Positions 24,621 to 38,099 of a stretch of 64,000 nt of DNA are shown here, in pieces. Origin of the DNA: Erythrophleum ivorense (lineage: Eukaryota; Streptophyta; Magnoliopsida; Fabales; Fabaceae); contig JAIUCV010000004.1 of the NCBI GenBank assembly GCA_026724425.1, forward strand, positions 1,002,001 to 1,066,000, given 5' to 3'. Each line of letters begins with the position of its first letter. Positions within the stretch are counted from its first letter, which is position 1. The translations under genes were made by a program, and so were the position numbers. The notes under the pieces were generated by a model. It did no database searches. It was not told where the DNA came from and saw only the letters and a list, made by a program, of their open reading frames with translations.

Positions 24621-25070
24621 CTAGTCTTCTGAGATGCTCTCTAAATGGGGCCGCCATACTATGGAACGGCTGTGCCGGCGATCCCGGCGTGAGGGTTTCT
24701 TTTCCCCAGAGACTGTGTCTGTGACTTCCGCGCATCTATTACATTGTGATGAGAAATCAGCGTCAAACTTCTTGCTCTTCTTAGAGGACGCTTTATTCTT
24801 GCTCTTCTCCGACAACGACGACAGCGGGATCAAGAAGTAGATGCTACCTCTCTTGAGCTCAGTCTCCGCCGAGAGGATCAAAATCCGGCGAACAACTCCT
24901 TGAGAGCTTGGTTTGCTAAGAACATGATTAGGATTGGCCTTCAGGATTTCCCCTGCTGTGATTGGACCTGTAATCTCTTCTACATACCCATTTAAATGGA
25001 CTACTCGGATCAAGTCCAAAGCTCCACAGGGAAGAACACAAGCTAAACAACATCTCAAGCTATTACCCAT
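24621..25070 (-). CDS. DUF4228 (PADRE) domain protein
   Basis: A single-exon frame of 149 residues from the ATG at 25070. A longer frame would need a TTG start at 25091, which I reject because the ATG gives the family-typical N-terminus MGNSLRCC. Gly2 followed by Asn-Ser suggests N-myristoylation, and Cys7/Cys8 could be palmitoylated, implying membrane attachment. The body has the DUF4228 pattern: DLIRVVHLNGYVEE, ITAGEIL, NPNHVLSKPSSQGVVRRI and LKRGSIYFLIP (about residues 19-83). A basic Ser/Lys-rich linker and the conserved tail SIVWRPHLESISED follow. Proteins of this plant family are often stress- or pathogen-responsive, but the biochemical role is unknown. The gene is GC-richer than its surroundings and looks intact. 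Confidence 0.93.
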   Translation of the reverse strand: MGNSLRCCLACVLPCGALDLIRVVHLNGYVEEITGPITAGEILKANPNHVLSKPSSQGVVRRILILSAETELKRGSIYFLIPLSSLSEKSKNKASSKKSKKFDADFSSQCNRCAEVTDTVSGEKKPSRRDRRHSRSIVWRPHLESISED

Positions 25071-25168
25071 TCTTATTGGTCTCTGGCTCAAGCTTTGAAT
25101 ATGGAGGAATTGAATTATTTGTATATTTTCAACTGGGGAAGGGGTTGGAATGGAGGATGAGTTGGGTG

Positions 25169-25176
25169 TATATATA
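25169..25176 (-). promoter_or_regulatory. TATA box of the DUF4228 gene
   Basis: On the minus strand the sequence reads CCTATATATACACC, about 100 bp upstream of the ATG. This is a canonical plant TATA box, placing the transcription start near 25140. No other good TATA element lies closer. Confidence 0.7.
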
Positions 25177-25179
25177 GGA

Positions 25180-25810
25180 AGTTAGGAACAACCTCACTCA
25201 TGAAATGATAATTATGAAGTGGGTTTAAATTGGCGAAACTACCCCTATTAGAAAGAGTGCTTTTCAATTTTTGGGTTTGGATTCTCACATGGTGGTGGGG
25301 TTCCCTTCTTTCTGTGATTTAACTTCAAGATGACTTGTGGTGCTTTTGAATCTATTGAGGCTGCTGTAGGATTACTTAGACAAGTTGGTTATGGATATTT
25401 CGTTTTTCCTTCCTTATTTGCTTCTCCTTTTTCTCTCGTCATAGCTTTTTTAAAAGATGCCCCCATATGATAAGTGTGCGTTTCAGCTTAAGTCTAACAA
25501 GAGAAATAGGCAGTCAAATAATAGGTGCACGGAGATCAGAAATAATTACCAAGAAACAGAAATAATTACCAACAAATTAAATACTCATGAATCATGATCA
25601 TGATCCAATTGTCTAATACTGTTTACTGCTCCATGCTTTAACCCTATGAACACTATCACATATTTTCTGGATATGTTTAGAGAATTAATCCTATAAATTT
25701 TGAGTTAAAAATAATAATTTTCCTTTTACTGCCAAAGCTATTCTTTTTTTATTTTTTATTTCCCGTATAAGAAAAAATTAAGTAGTCTCCATATGATAAG
25801 CTTTATAGTA
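25180..25810. other. Upstream region of the DUF4228 gene
   Basis: Non-coding sequence between the DUF4228 promoter and the Harbinger-like element. A short direct repeat, 'agaaataattaccaa', occurs twice near 25540-25570. I see nothing else. Confidence 0.4.
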
Positions 25811-25813
25811 TAA

Positions 25814-26911
25814 GGATATGTTTTGTACACCGTATAAAACCTGATAGTATAAGCTAGTATAATACATTATAAACTTATAACTTGTTTGGTACATGTAATG
25901 TATTGTATAAGCTTATACATCATAATTTTTTTATACATCAAAATGATGTATAAGTTAATCATGCCTTGAGGGGTGGGATTAGGCCTGATTAGGTTTTAAT
26001 GTATAAATACTTATCAATACTTTTTAATTTTAATTCCTCATCTATGGAATATTCATTGGCTAGATTGAATTGATTTTAATTAATACTAATTGGAATTGGG
26101 TTAGTTGGGTCATTTTTAATTTTTTTATAAAAATTATAAAATTATAAAATGACCCTAAAAAAATAAAATTTTCATATAAGTCCTTATAAAATAATTTTTG
26201 TAAAAATTATAAAATGACCCTAAAAAATAAAATTTTTATATAAGTTCCTATAAAATTGCATTTTACCATTAAAATTTTTTTATAGAAGTCTCTATAAAAT
26301 AATTTTCTAAAAAAAAATTAATAGAATTGGGATAGGTTCTGCAAAAACAAATTTAGTATTAAACTCAGTCTAATTGATTTAATATAAGATTGGGTTAGAC
26401 TGATTTCTTAAATTAGTTAAACCACTTTTTTTTAAATATTTGATAAAAATTATAAATTGACTCTTAAAAAATAAAATTTTCATATAAGTTCTTATAAAAT
26501 TATATTTTGGCCCTAAAAAAATAAAAATTTTATATAAGTCCTTATAAAATTATATTTAACTATTTAGCCTGATGTGACCAAACGAGATCATATCGCTCAA
26601 GTCATGAGATTATTGTATACTATATGCAATCCTATTCACCTATAATTTTTTTAAAAAAATAAATATAAATATAACACTAAAAAATATAGTATATTTTTTA
26701 AGTAAAGGTTATTTTTATAAAAAGAGTTTATTTTTATCCTATCAGTGTTATATAGTGTATCATTAAATAAATGATAATATTATTTTATACGATACATTAT
26801 TTTATACAGTATCATACTAAATACTATATAATTTTAAAATTTTATCAAGTTTTATCCTTATCAGACCTTATACTACCAAGACTTATCTTATACATCATAC
26901 CAAACGAGCCC
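25814..26911. mobile_element. PIF/Harbinger-like (Tourist-type) non-autonomous element
   Basis: A 1098-bp element flanked by TAA (25811-25813 and 26912-26914), the 3-bp target typical of PIF/Harbinger. Terminal inverted repeats are long but diverged. The right end, reverse complemented, starts 'gggctcgtttggtatgatg', and the left end starts 'ggatatgttttgtacaccg'; both continue into 'tagtataag'. There is no transposase frame. The middle (about 26110-26560) is a degenerate tandem array of 'ataaaatgaccctaaa' followed by 'catataagtccttataaaat' units. Confidence 0.75.
26110..26560. repeat. Tandem array inside the Harbinger-like element
   Basis: About five imperfect units, each with 'aattataaaatgaccctaaa', an A-rich spacer and 'atataagtccttataaaat'. 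Unit spacing is irregular (roughly 60-90 bp), and the array is interrupted near 26290-26420. Confidence 0.7.
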
Positions 26912-26914
26912 TAA

Positions 26915-29900
26915 GTTATTTTAAATTTACTTTGAATGTGCACTAAGTGTTTTTTCCGCCCTGTAATTGAAGTCTTTATTTACTCTTTTATATTCTGTAC
27001 ATTATTTTTTTAAATAAATTTCTGCTCTAACAATATATACACGTTAATTATAAACAGAAGAAACAAAACACCATTTCCCATAAACAGGCTTGGTTGAGTA
27101 AAGATTAATTATATGTAGATCCGGAACCTGCAATGGTAAGTGTGGAGGTTATAAATAAACATTGGCACCTCACCAATTTATCGATAGAAGAGACAAAAAG
27201 AGGGAAACCAAAAAGGATCAAACCGTATTATTCAAATGCGCTACAATAACCGTGAAAACTATGAAAATTTACATTTAGTTGTGTACTCGAGAAAAAGCTA
27301 CGATATTGTTGTACGACAAAGAATAAGGAATCGATTGAATCGTCGCGAATATTGGCACAGTACTGATTCTGGCATGCCATGTTTATCATCATATATAATC
27401 ATAAAGAAGTAACCTTCGGACTACAAATCCGTCAGTAATTAACATATAATTACGTACGGTTTATTTTAGAAATTAAAGTACATTATCTTTTAATTATGTA
27501 TCATTGTGTCTCTTGAAAGGAATTTTGATGGCTGCTTGCCATCTAATGAACCCTTAATTAAAAAACGTACGTAGATAGTAATAATCTGATGCTAATTGTG
27601 TGTAATTTATGCCGCATAGTCTGGTTCCATTTTATTCTTTTTTATTTATTTATTTGACATCATTATTAATTTTACATAATTATTTTGTCAACATAAATGG
27701 TAAAGCCTATTTATTAAAAGATATGCATTTACATTAAAATTTGTTCAAGAAAACTATCGAAAATAAATTTTTTGAACCAAATAATGTTTGATTCATTGGA
27801 TGGTTTAGATTTATGTTAACATTATAATAGTAATTCAATTTATTTTTAAGGTTTTAGAAAGTAAATATATAAATTATCTATTAATTAACTTAGTAAAGTA
27901 AGTAATTGCTATTTAGAGTCCCAATATTTTCATTTGCATCATCATTGGACCAGTCTGGCCCATGTAGTAATAATTGAAACCATCATCATATTCATCGTTT
28001 AGCACTATGCGATGGGGGAAACTTAAATTTTTGCCTTTTAGTTAATCGGGGACCTACCAGCCTGTTTCAAATAATTGGAGAAGATGGAGAGTACCCTGAC
28101 GCGATATATTTATTAGTAAAGTTAATTTTTTTCCTTCAAGGGATATTATCATTTTGGATTGGCATTCGTATAAAGTAATTATAAACTTATATTGTTGATA
28201 AGTCCATAAATTATTATATTTTTTTTATTATTTAAAAAAATTATTATATGAATATAGAATTTATTTTATATTTTTTGTATATAAAATTAATAAATTTTAA
28301 TTAAGTTAATAATTAATAAATTTTGATTTTATTTCTTTAGTTTTGAATTAATTTTTGTTCTAGTTGAGTATAAGTTATGTTTATGTTTTTATTTAAATTT
28401 TTTGGTTGTTAAATTATTTAATCTTTGTTAATAGATTATAAATATTAATTAGGTAATTTTATGTTTTTGTAAGGTTAAAAATACAAAGAAACAAGTTTGA
28501 AAGTTTCATAATATAAAGTAACAAAAATTTATAATATTTGCTAGAAAAGGACTAAAAAGAAAAAAAAATAACATTAAAAAACACTACTATTAAAAAAGGC
28601 AGTGCCTTAGCACCTAATGATAGAACCAAATATGCCAAAGTATAAAAATTTTGCGTCGCAATGCTCTTCACCACTGCAAATAAAAATCAGTGACACCATT
28701 GTGCTTCTGAGTGATGCCATGGCACATTTCGAAATAAATAATAATAATAATAAAACACATCATTTTCAATTGCATTTTTTTAAGAGTTTAAGAAGGCTTT
28801 AACCATTTCCTTCATAGAAACTGCCATTCTGAACATTTTAGAGAGGGACAGGAAAGGTTTAGAATTTTATTTGTCATAGGAAAAGCTTGGGTTTAAAAAA
28901 AATTCACTGAGTAAATTAATTTTTCTCTTCTTCTCTTACTTTTCCTTAAATTTCTTTGCCTATTTAGTTTAGGTTCTATTCTTAATATTATTATTTCTTG
29001 TAGTTATGAGAAAAACTTGATTTGAAATTGTGATTAACTCTAACTAGTAATATGTTGTAATTACCCTATTTATTTGCAATTAATTATGTGATTTATTTAC
29101 TCAATCCTTGTACTTTATGCTTCATATGTTAAAACTATTAGATAATTTAGATAACATAAATGAACATGAAAAAGAAATTTTAAAACTAGATCATGGATTA
29201 GGTATAGTGTGGGTTCATGAAATATGCAATATTGAATGAATGGATTTGCTTGTAGGATAGGAGTACATCCACTGGTATCGCATAACTATATTAGGACCTA
29301 TCCTTGATTAAGCCCCTAAATTAATTGTATAAAGAATTATGAATTGTTAGATGAGTGCTTATAGATAATTCGAAAGATACTTGCAAGTATATTAGATTCT
29401 CACGTTATTAATGATATTAAAAACAAAATGAAAAAAGGTAATTAGTTCATATAAAATGTTAAGGAAAATCATAATGCCAAACCCTTTTGATTTCCAATTT
29501 TATCTAGAATAGTATATCTCATTTTTTCTATTATTTTTATGTCTTTAATTTAATATAACTTCCTATCACTTCTATTGTTAGCTTGATTTATATTAAGGTA
29601 TACAATTTTAGTGTTTAACAATTATCTTAATAACAAATCCTCGTAAGAACGCTATTCTATTCATCATTCTATTATTATTATAATATGTATACTTGTGTAT
29701 ATACTTTTAAGAGGCAACAATTGTTTAATACCTTTTGCATAAAATGAAAGTTTCTCAAAATTCAATATTTGATTAGTTTTTATTATAAATTTCATGTTCA
29801 TAAAATGTTGCACTAATATAAGTAATCATATTAGCCAAAAATATATATTTAATTATATTATATTTTAATAAAAGTTTTGAGTGTCTTATTGACTAAGTAT

Positions 29901-30317
29901 CCTCATAGGCTTTTAATAATACAATCCACATTATCAAAATTCACATTAATAGGGCAACCCCGCATAATGCTAAAGGAAGTCGACAACAGTTTGCACAAAC
30001 ACAAAATCTCTAAATATAAAAAAAAGCCAAATCAAGGAATCCTTATAGACATTGATGTTTAAAGATCATCCTTTTTTTTCTTAGCTTATAGTGGACTAAT
30101 ATCTTAAGCAATAATCATTTTATTAGCCTAAGTTATCCTTTTCTTATTTTGTCATCCCCTTAACACCAACAAATATAATTAACTTAAAAGTAGTTCTAAT
30201 ATACTTTTATTTTAACTATTTAATTATTTATTAAAATTGATTTATACAAAATTAATGAATAATTACACATATTTCATTGTAAAATAGTATATGATATAAT
30301 TAGGTTAAATTATAAAT
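26915..30317. other. Intergenic, AT-rich
   Basis: No gene is supported. Near 28582 the string 'cactactattaaaaaaggc' looks like a CACTA-type terminus, with 'gcagtgcc' and 'caccactgc' motifs beside it, but there is no partner end. The stretch 28850-29700 reads like untranslated transposon DNA without recognisable domains. The frames present are short and AT-driven. Confidence 0.35.
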
Positions 30318-30426
30318 TGTTATATAGTTTTTAATATAATGTATGTTTTGAAATCCCACATTGAATAGAGAATTGGTTAGTTAAGGGTATACAAGGAAGA
30401 AACTTGTTTAATATGCCCAAATAATG

Positions 30427-30429
<3 letters not shown>

Positions 30430-30458
<29 letters not shown>
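30430..30458. repeat. (TG)n microsatellite in the left LTR
   Basis: About fourteen TG units within the 5' LTR of the copia element. They are absent from the 3' LTR, where the corresponding segment is missing. Confidence 0.9.
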
Positions 30459-30459
<1 letters not shown>

Positions 30460-30850
30460 GGAGAGAGTGATACACTATGACTTAACAAAACTAAATTATT
30501 TTATTACTAATATTGTTTGTACTTTCCCAATATACAAGTAATCACTCTTTAAAGATAGTAACCATTTACACTTCAAAGCCTTTTTCATTTGTTTGTTTTT
30601 ATTTTTTTTTCCTAACAATTTTAAAAAGTAATTTCCTATACAAAAATCTAAAGGATATCATCAAACTTTATCAATTTAATTTCACATCTAGACAGAAATT
30701 GACCTCACTAAATATGTTCCATGCACTATAAATTCAGAAAAATTTGGTGTTTATCAATTTACTGTCTAAAAAGGGTTTAAGATTATAATAGAATGTGATT
30801 ATATAATAGTCTCTAAGAATAAAGTATTTGTAGGAAAATGTTACAACTAT

Positions 30851-30922
30851 GATAGAATGTTCAAATTTAATATTAATACAATAAAAGATAGAATGTTCAA
30901 ATTTAATATTAATACAATAAAT
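30851..30922. repeat. 36-bp direct tandem duplication in the copia element
   Basis: Two adjacent copies of a 36-bp unit starting 'gatagaatgttcaaat' (30851 and 30887). The unit keeps the reading frame and duplicates part of the GAG-pre-integrase coding region. Confidence 0.9.
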
Positions 30923-33900
30923 AAAGTTTTTACTTATATTGTTAAGTCTTATTATGCTTTACGCCAGGCTAGATTAGGACATTGGAATTTTGTTTCATTA
31001 AAGTTTATGTCAACAAATGGTTACATTATTTCCCAAAAAGAAAAATGGTTACATTACATGCAAACATCAAATTATAAAAAAGTGTAAAATTTGTATGGAA
31101 GCAAAAATGACCAAAATGTCTTTTGCTAAAGTTGAAAGAAACATGTAACTATTAAATTTGATACATTCTAATATATGTGAATTAAATGGAGAATTAATAA
31201 GGGGTGGTAAAATATATTTTGTCACTTTCATCAATGACTACTTTAGATTCACATTAGTTTATCTACTTAAGACTAAAGATGAAGTCTTTTAGAAATATAG
31301 AGAATACAAATCAGTTGTGAAAAATTAAAAGAATAAAAAAAAAAGATTCTAAAGGTGGAGAATATTTTTCTATTGAATTTGATAAATTCTATAAAGAACA
31401 TGTTTTGATTCATCAAAAAGTTCCCTTTACAACACACCATAACCAAAGGATTAGCTAAAAAAATAAGATTTTAGTTTACATGATTAATGTTATATTGTTG
31501 ACTATACGCTTACCATATAATTTGTAAGGTGAAGCTCTATTAGTTACATGTTATATATTGAATAAAGTAACTTCAAAAGTATCAATATTTCACATTATAA
31601 ACTTTGGAATGATAAAAAACAAAATTTAGATCATTTCAAAGAGTAAGGGTGTATTTCATATCATAAAGTTCTTGATCATTAAAAAAAAAAGCTAGGACTT
31701 AGAGGTATCAAAAGTATATTTGTAAGATATGCATAGAATTCAAAAAGCACATAGGCTTTTGGATTTACTTGATCATAGAGTATGTACATATTATATTTAT
31801 TGAAAACAAATATGCATGATTCTATTGATGATCAGTCTTTAATTACTTGAATAAAGTCAAAACAATTTTAATGCATATAAAATGTCACATTTTGATGATG
31901 TTGCTTCCAACAAAAAAAAAATGATAGCATTCAACTATACATTAGAAGGAGTCAAAGCGTTAGGAAAGAAAAATATCTTAGCTCAGGCTTTATCTATTCA
32001 CAATCAATAGTATTTTTTGTTGAAAGATGTAAAACAAATATCTAGTACAAAATACTCATCTTGTTGAATGTTGAAAATGATTCAAAGACGTTTCAAGAAG
32101 CTATACCTTCTAAAAATATAGCTTTTTAGAAAGAAGTTAAAAATGATAAAGTGGATTAATTCATATCCAACACATACATAGGTTTTAATTAATCTACCTC
32201 TTGGTTCGAAACCCGTAAACTGTAAATGCATATTTAGATGTAAGTATAACATAGATAGTTTTATTCAAACTTTCAAAACAATTAATGGCAACAGTTTCTA
32301 CAAAAAAAAGAAGGTATTATTTTTTTAATACATATGCATGTGTAACGAGAATAACATTCTTTAGAATACTTTTATTTTTAGCCTCAATATATGATTCATA
32401 TATATATTAAATGAATGTTAAAATAACCTTCTTAAATGGAGATCTAAGTGAAGAAATCTATATGCAACAACTTGCAAGTTTTATTCTCCCTAGAGATGAA
32501 AATAAATATGCAAACTATTAAAGTCCCTTTCTAGTTTAAAACAAACACCAAAATAATGGCATAAAAAATCTAATAGTGCCATATTGTTAAATGGATTCAT
32601 ATATAATCATGCACAGAAATGTATTTACTCCAAATTCACAAAAGAATATAGAGTTATAATTTGATTATATGTTGATGGTATGTTGATTTTTGATACAAAA
32701 TATGGTTGATATCTATGAATCTAAGAAATATCTAACTTTAGTATTTAAGATGAAAGACTTAAATGAAATAAATACTATATTATATATCAAGGTTAGGAGA
32801 GATAGCAAATGAATGACTTTCACATATAGTCACACTACATAGAAAAAGTTCTAGATAAGTTCAAACATTTGGGAACAGAGGAGTTTAATACTCCTTATGA
32901 CTTTAATCTTAAATTAGCTAAAAATTCTAAAAAAGCGATAGCACAATTGAAGTATGCAAGTACAATTGGCAATATAATTTTTGCAACACATTATATTAAA
33001 CTAGATATAACATTTGCTATAAACTCTCAAGATTTATAAGTAATCCAAGCAATGATTATTAGATAGCAATTACTATAGTGCTTAGATGTTTGAAAAGAAA
33101 AAAACAAAACACTTAGGAATTCATTTTAATGGTTTTCCTATTGTGTTAGAAGGTTATTCTGATGCAAATTAGATAACAAGTGTTAATAATAACAAGTTCA
33201 AATCACGGTGGATATTCACCTTGGGTGTGATACAATTAGGTGGACTTCTAAGAAGTAAACTTCCATTTCTCAATCTATTATGGAATCTGAACTTATTGCA
33301 TTAACAGTTATTAAAAAAGAAGCACCATAGTTTATGAACACATTATTGGATATAAAGTTGTGGCCACAACCTATGTCAACTATTTTTGTGTCTTATGATA
33401 GTGAGGATATAATATGTATAGCACACGAAAAGATGTATAATGAAAAATTGACGCATATAAGTTTAAGACTTGCCTATATAAGAGAATTAATCACTAGTGG
33501 GACTATGACAATAGTTTATGTACAATCAAGCAACAAATTTACTTGATCTTCTTACCGAAGCTTTGTCAAGAAATGCAATACAATGTACTCATAAAGAAAT
33601 AGGGCTAAACCTTGAACCAAAACACTACTAATGAGAACTCAACTTTGAGTTAGTATACACTCTAACATTACAAGTTCAATAGATAATAACAAGTTTTTAC
33701 ATGTTGATTAAACATTGAACTCCACATTTAAAGTCTCATTTCAAATTATGTGGTAGAAACTGTTATAAAAGGAGTTTATGGAATTTATAAGGGTCTATAG
33801 AAACAAAAATATAAAGACAAAATTCATAGCGCAAATAGTTATGAGAAGAGGTTGACAAGGTTTTAATGGAGGTATTAAATGTTTAGAGTAACAAGAACAT

Positions 33901-34386
33901 AATAATAAACTCAACCTATATGAATATCAAAGTAGTGCCTCTTTGGGCAAGATTTAAAGGTTGATCTTGTAAATATTCATGAAATCAAGATTAACATATG
34001 GGCATAAGAGTGCTGAAACAAAATACTAAACTTTTTAGTGACTTGATAACATCATATGTGATACTTACGATTTTGGCATAAAAAGTTATGGTTGAAATTT
34101 TAGGATATCAACCATTTCATCAAAACTTTAAAGGATTTGCACTGATTGAATGTTCAAATCATTATAAGATACTTTATGGTATATGCTTGATATTATGGAG
34201 AAATATTACAAACTAGTAGGAGATTATTATATAGTTTATAATACAATGGGGACTTTGAAGTTTCACATTAGATAGAGAGCGGGTTAGTTAAACGTTTATA
34301 AGGAAAAACCAATTTAATATGTCTAAATAAATTTTATATAAAAAGCCTTTTTCATTTCTTTGTTCTTATTGTTTATTAACATAAAT

Positions 34387-37300
34387 GACCCAAAACAAGT
34401 TTATCAATATATATTGATGAGATAAGAAAATTCATGGCTAATTAGTTTTGGTTTCGTAAAATAAACCAGTTAATTATCAGAATTTTGGGGTTGAAACTGT
34501 GGAAAATTTGGCTACTCCAGTTCCTTGTGTAATTCCAAATAGGTCTTGCTGTAGGACCTATAAGAGAGATTCCCATTCATTTTCAAATGTTTTCTTTTTG
34601 TCAGGATAGGTGTTTTTTGTTTTTTTTTAATGAATAATTACATATTTAATTCAATGGAACATGACGAAGCTGTTTCTTTGTTTCATTAGGACTCACTTCA
34701 CTAAACAAAATTAATTTTCTTTTGGTATTTTGCTGTCCTCTTCTGAAGTAAAAATTCGACATTTACTGAATTGTTTTATAGCTTTCTACTTCAATTATGT
34801 TACTCGCGTACTTCTCTTCTTTATGTTAGTGGTTGCGACTATATAGTATATAGTACTAGTACTTCAATTATGTATGTCTTTCAAACTAGACTATATATTA
34901 TGCTTTTATGTTGGAGGAACAAAGTAGAAAATAACAATAGCCTATATTTATTTTATTTTAATTGCATACATCTTAGAAATAAATTGATGGAATATAATTT
35001 ACAAAAATTATATGGTTATTATATTGTTCAATTTACATGACAGGCTTGCCACGCATTGGATTGAATATTAATGTTATCAATGACATAAAAAGGAGAAAAA
35101 TGAAAAAGCAACTAGAAACATTTTTGAGTAAATAGGTTTATATATAGAAGAAATTGGATGAATTTTCTGAATAATCTTATCTATCCAACGTATTCTCATC
35201 AAACAGATAATTAAATGGAGCAGGCTAACGCAAAGGATGTACTTTTAACATCACTCAAACAGAGGCTTAATTTTAGCGCACAAATTGATTCAAAAATATT
35301 TTTGCTGTACAATCGTAAAAAAAAAAATGTCATGAAACTCTTGAACGGTCTCCCACGGGCCACTCCAACTATATGTATTTGGGCAGAGCCATCCCAAATA
35401 TATGTATTTGAATTTGAATTTTTCACGTTATAGGAGATGTTGACACACACGAGAATTAACTAAAAAATTGTTGCGTCTCTCTCCATATGACAAGTTACAT
35501 GAAAAATTTTTAATTTTTATTTAATACATTAATATCTCGTTTGGTACATAAAATAAAAAAGAATGTAAAAATAAATAAATAAATAATTTTGTAAATAAAA
35601 GATAAGAAATAATTATCATATTCTATTTTAAAAAAAGTAATAAAAATGATAAAAAAAACTATTGAATAATTATTATAATAACATATTAGACGCCACATAA
35701 GATGAAATGTAAAAAGATTCCTTTTATATAGTATACCAAACAAGGTAGTGTGTCAAAATTAAATAACTAGTGGCATAAGAGGCCAATTTGGGTAATACTT
35801 CATATCACTTAATATTAATCTAGGAACACTATGTATCTTAGCTATGATTTAATAAATATTGAATACGGAATATATTTTTATTAAATATTTTATCTTTAAT
35901 TTCTTAAGATATTAACTTATTTAATAATTAATTGCTCCAAATATAGTCAATTTAATTTTTGTGTAATTGATGAGAATAATCATAGTAATAAATAAAATAA
36001 AATTGACAAAATATTATTTTATATTTAGTAATATTGAATAATTGTTATATCATAATCAGGGTGTATGTATTCCTAAGTTTATAATACCATCATTCTAAAA
36101 AATAAGAGAATGTTACATTATTAAGTTGTTAGTTTTAATTATTTTATTTTATTCAGAATCATTAACTATTATACTAAATATATTCTGTATTGAAAAAAAA
36201 AACATAATATCCAATTCAAGATACTAGTTGCAAAATTTGGGTAAAAAAAGAAGGATTACAAAATTATTTATACACTAATTAATCAGTGTTCTATCTCTAG
36301 CATCAATATCAATATATGTAAGAAAATCAACTATTTTTTCCTGTTAATTTTGAGAAGAAATTGGAGTTTAGGTAGCGTACCAAATGAGTACCTTTCTTTG
36401 TCATGTGGTGTGAAGATGCACAGTAGAGGACGAAGCTTCGCAGCACTGAGGTTTCCGGCACCGACCATAGCAACAAAATCCTCAATTAACGTTTCTCATA
36501 AGCAACACCAAAATTGTAATAACAATAGCGGTGGTTAAGGGAACGCATGAAGCATATCCTTTATAAGATCAAAGTGCCATTAAATCTTAACAGAGAGAGA
36601 GAGAGAGAGCTTTAGGGATTCCATTATTGAACAACGAGAGCTTAGTCAGTCTTTACACTAAAGCCAAGATGGAAACCCCAATAATTAATCAATCTCACTT
36701 TTGTATTATAATCTGTCTCAAGTACAAAATGCTACTTAATTTGAGTAATGTATAAATGATGGATAATCATGATAAGCATGTCAATTATAGTATATGATTA
36801 TTTTAAGATCCTACCGTACTTTTAATCATAGTAGGATCATCTATACTAGACGATGTTATTGCACCTTATATATATAGTAGCGAAATTTCAAGACTTTTTA
36901 CTTTTAATATTATTATCATTTGCATTATAAGATTTAGAGTTTGATATAACAAATAAAAATTATAATTAAGAGGATAAAAAATTTAACTGTAAAAAAAATT
37001 ATATTTTAAAAATTTGTAGTATGTAGTATAATAAAAATTTTTAAAGTATAATTTTTTTATAGTTAAATTTTTTATCTTCATAGTTATAATTTTTATTTTT
37101 TATATTAAATTTTAAATCCTAAAAAAATTAAAAATGCCTAGAAATTAGTTCCAGCACAGTAAATTCCCTCTAAGGGGATCCTAATTCCTCTTAATCTTCC
37201 TGCACTCTAACCATGACAACCGTCTTTTCAAGGCTTTTCTTTTGTTATGAGTCAAGTGCATGTTCTTCTAATTGAAGTGTTCAGCATCCCTGGAAACCAT

Positions 37301-38090
37301 AATCTCAAGGTACAGGGGCCATGAAATACTTCGCCTTCACTGATTCTTGAGGCAGTTATATTCATAAATGGCAAATAGCTGGCAATGTTGAGGGTAGCCA
37401 TTTGCCATATAGCAGACAAATCAAATGGGAGAGTTAGTGCTTAATTAAATGTGTTCGGTGTATTAAGTTTAGGCAAATTTAAGGGAATGCTTGTAAAGTT
37501 CCGTTGAAAAAGATTAACACTAAATTGAATGAATGTCGACTAACAAATAAATTTATGGAGAGTCAAAAAGTTTGGAGTTTGATATCTTTATAAAATTATT
37601 TTTCTCATCATTAGATCCATTTTAAAAAATTTTTATTCAAAAATTTATTAATCAAATTATAAATTAAAAAATATTTAATTATTAACCAAAAAAAAAGTTC
37701 AACATCTTCGGAGATGGAACCTTTTAAGTGAATTACTCAAGTTCAAGAAATTAAGGACAGTTGGTGCAATAAAGACAACTCCTACATGAAGTTGGGGAGC
37801 AATATCTTTTAATTGGTACGTAAGAGATGTTCAAGATAGGTACACATGAGCAATCCCAAGTGGACAAGTGCTATCTAGTCAGTTTAGTAAACGACAAGTT
37901 TAGGATAGGTTCTAAAATCTGAACTACTACTACTGCTACTATCCGTGATTTCTGCTTGGTTTATGACTTTGAGATTGGGATTAGATGCTTTTGTTAAGTG
38001 ACAATTTAATAGCAGGTCTTTATTGTTTTTTCGCCTCTTGACGTTTAAGAAAGTTCATTGTATCAATTATGAAATAGAATTTATAGATTT
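34387..38090. other. Intergenic, no supported gene
   Basis: AT-rich DNA. A GC-richer patch at about 36360-36540 contains a plus-strand frame whose first ATG is near 36416. Its 40-residue product ends in an Asn-rich tail and matches nothing I know. A (GA)n tract lies at 36592-36609. Frames at 34771-35040 and 35211-35743 are AT-driven. The stretch 36900-37120 has an inverted pair of 'aaatttaactgtaaaaaaa'-like sequences. Confidence 0.4.
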
Positions 38091-38099
38091 CCTAAATAC

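Larger units (their letters stand above)
30318..34381 (+). mobile_element. Decayed Ty1/copia LTR retrotransposon with perfect target duplication
   Basis: The flanks are TAAAT on both sides (30313-30317 and 34382-34386). The left LTR is 30318-30617 (starts TGTTATATAG, ends AACA). The right LTR is 34225-34381 (starts TATTATATAG, ends AACA) and is about 140 bp shorter, lacking the TG-repeat part. A purine-rich 'agtaggagat' precedes the right LTR. The interior has the usual copia order. The GAG-pre-integrase zinc region is at about 30930-31130 (ARLGHWNF, ICMEAKMTKM). Integrase follows (about 31150-31340, FVTFIDDYFRF). Reverse transcriptase lies around 32450-32780 (YVDG at 32668-32679), and RNase H and tail at 33130-33560 (ESELIAL). 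Stops and shifts throughout make it inactive. Confidence 0.9.

Noticed and set aside
24634..24840. Plus-strand frame opposite the DUF4228 gene
   Set aside because: Shadow of the minus-strand coding region; no family resemblance.
36350..36538. Plus-strand frame with an Asn-rich end
   Set aside because: It opens with TTG, the first ATG leaves only 40 residues, and there is no homology or splice context.
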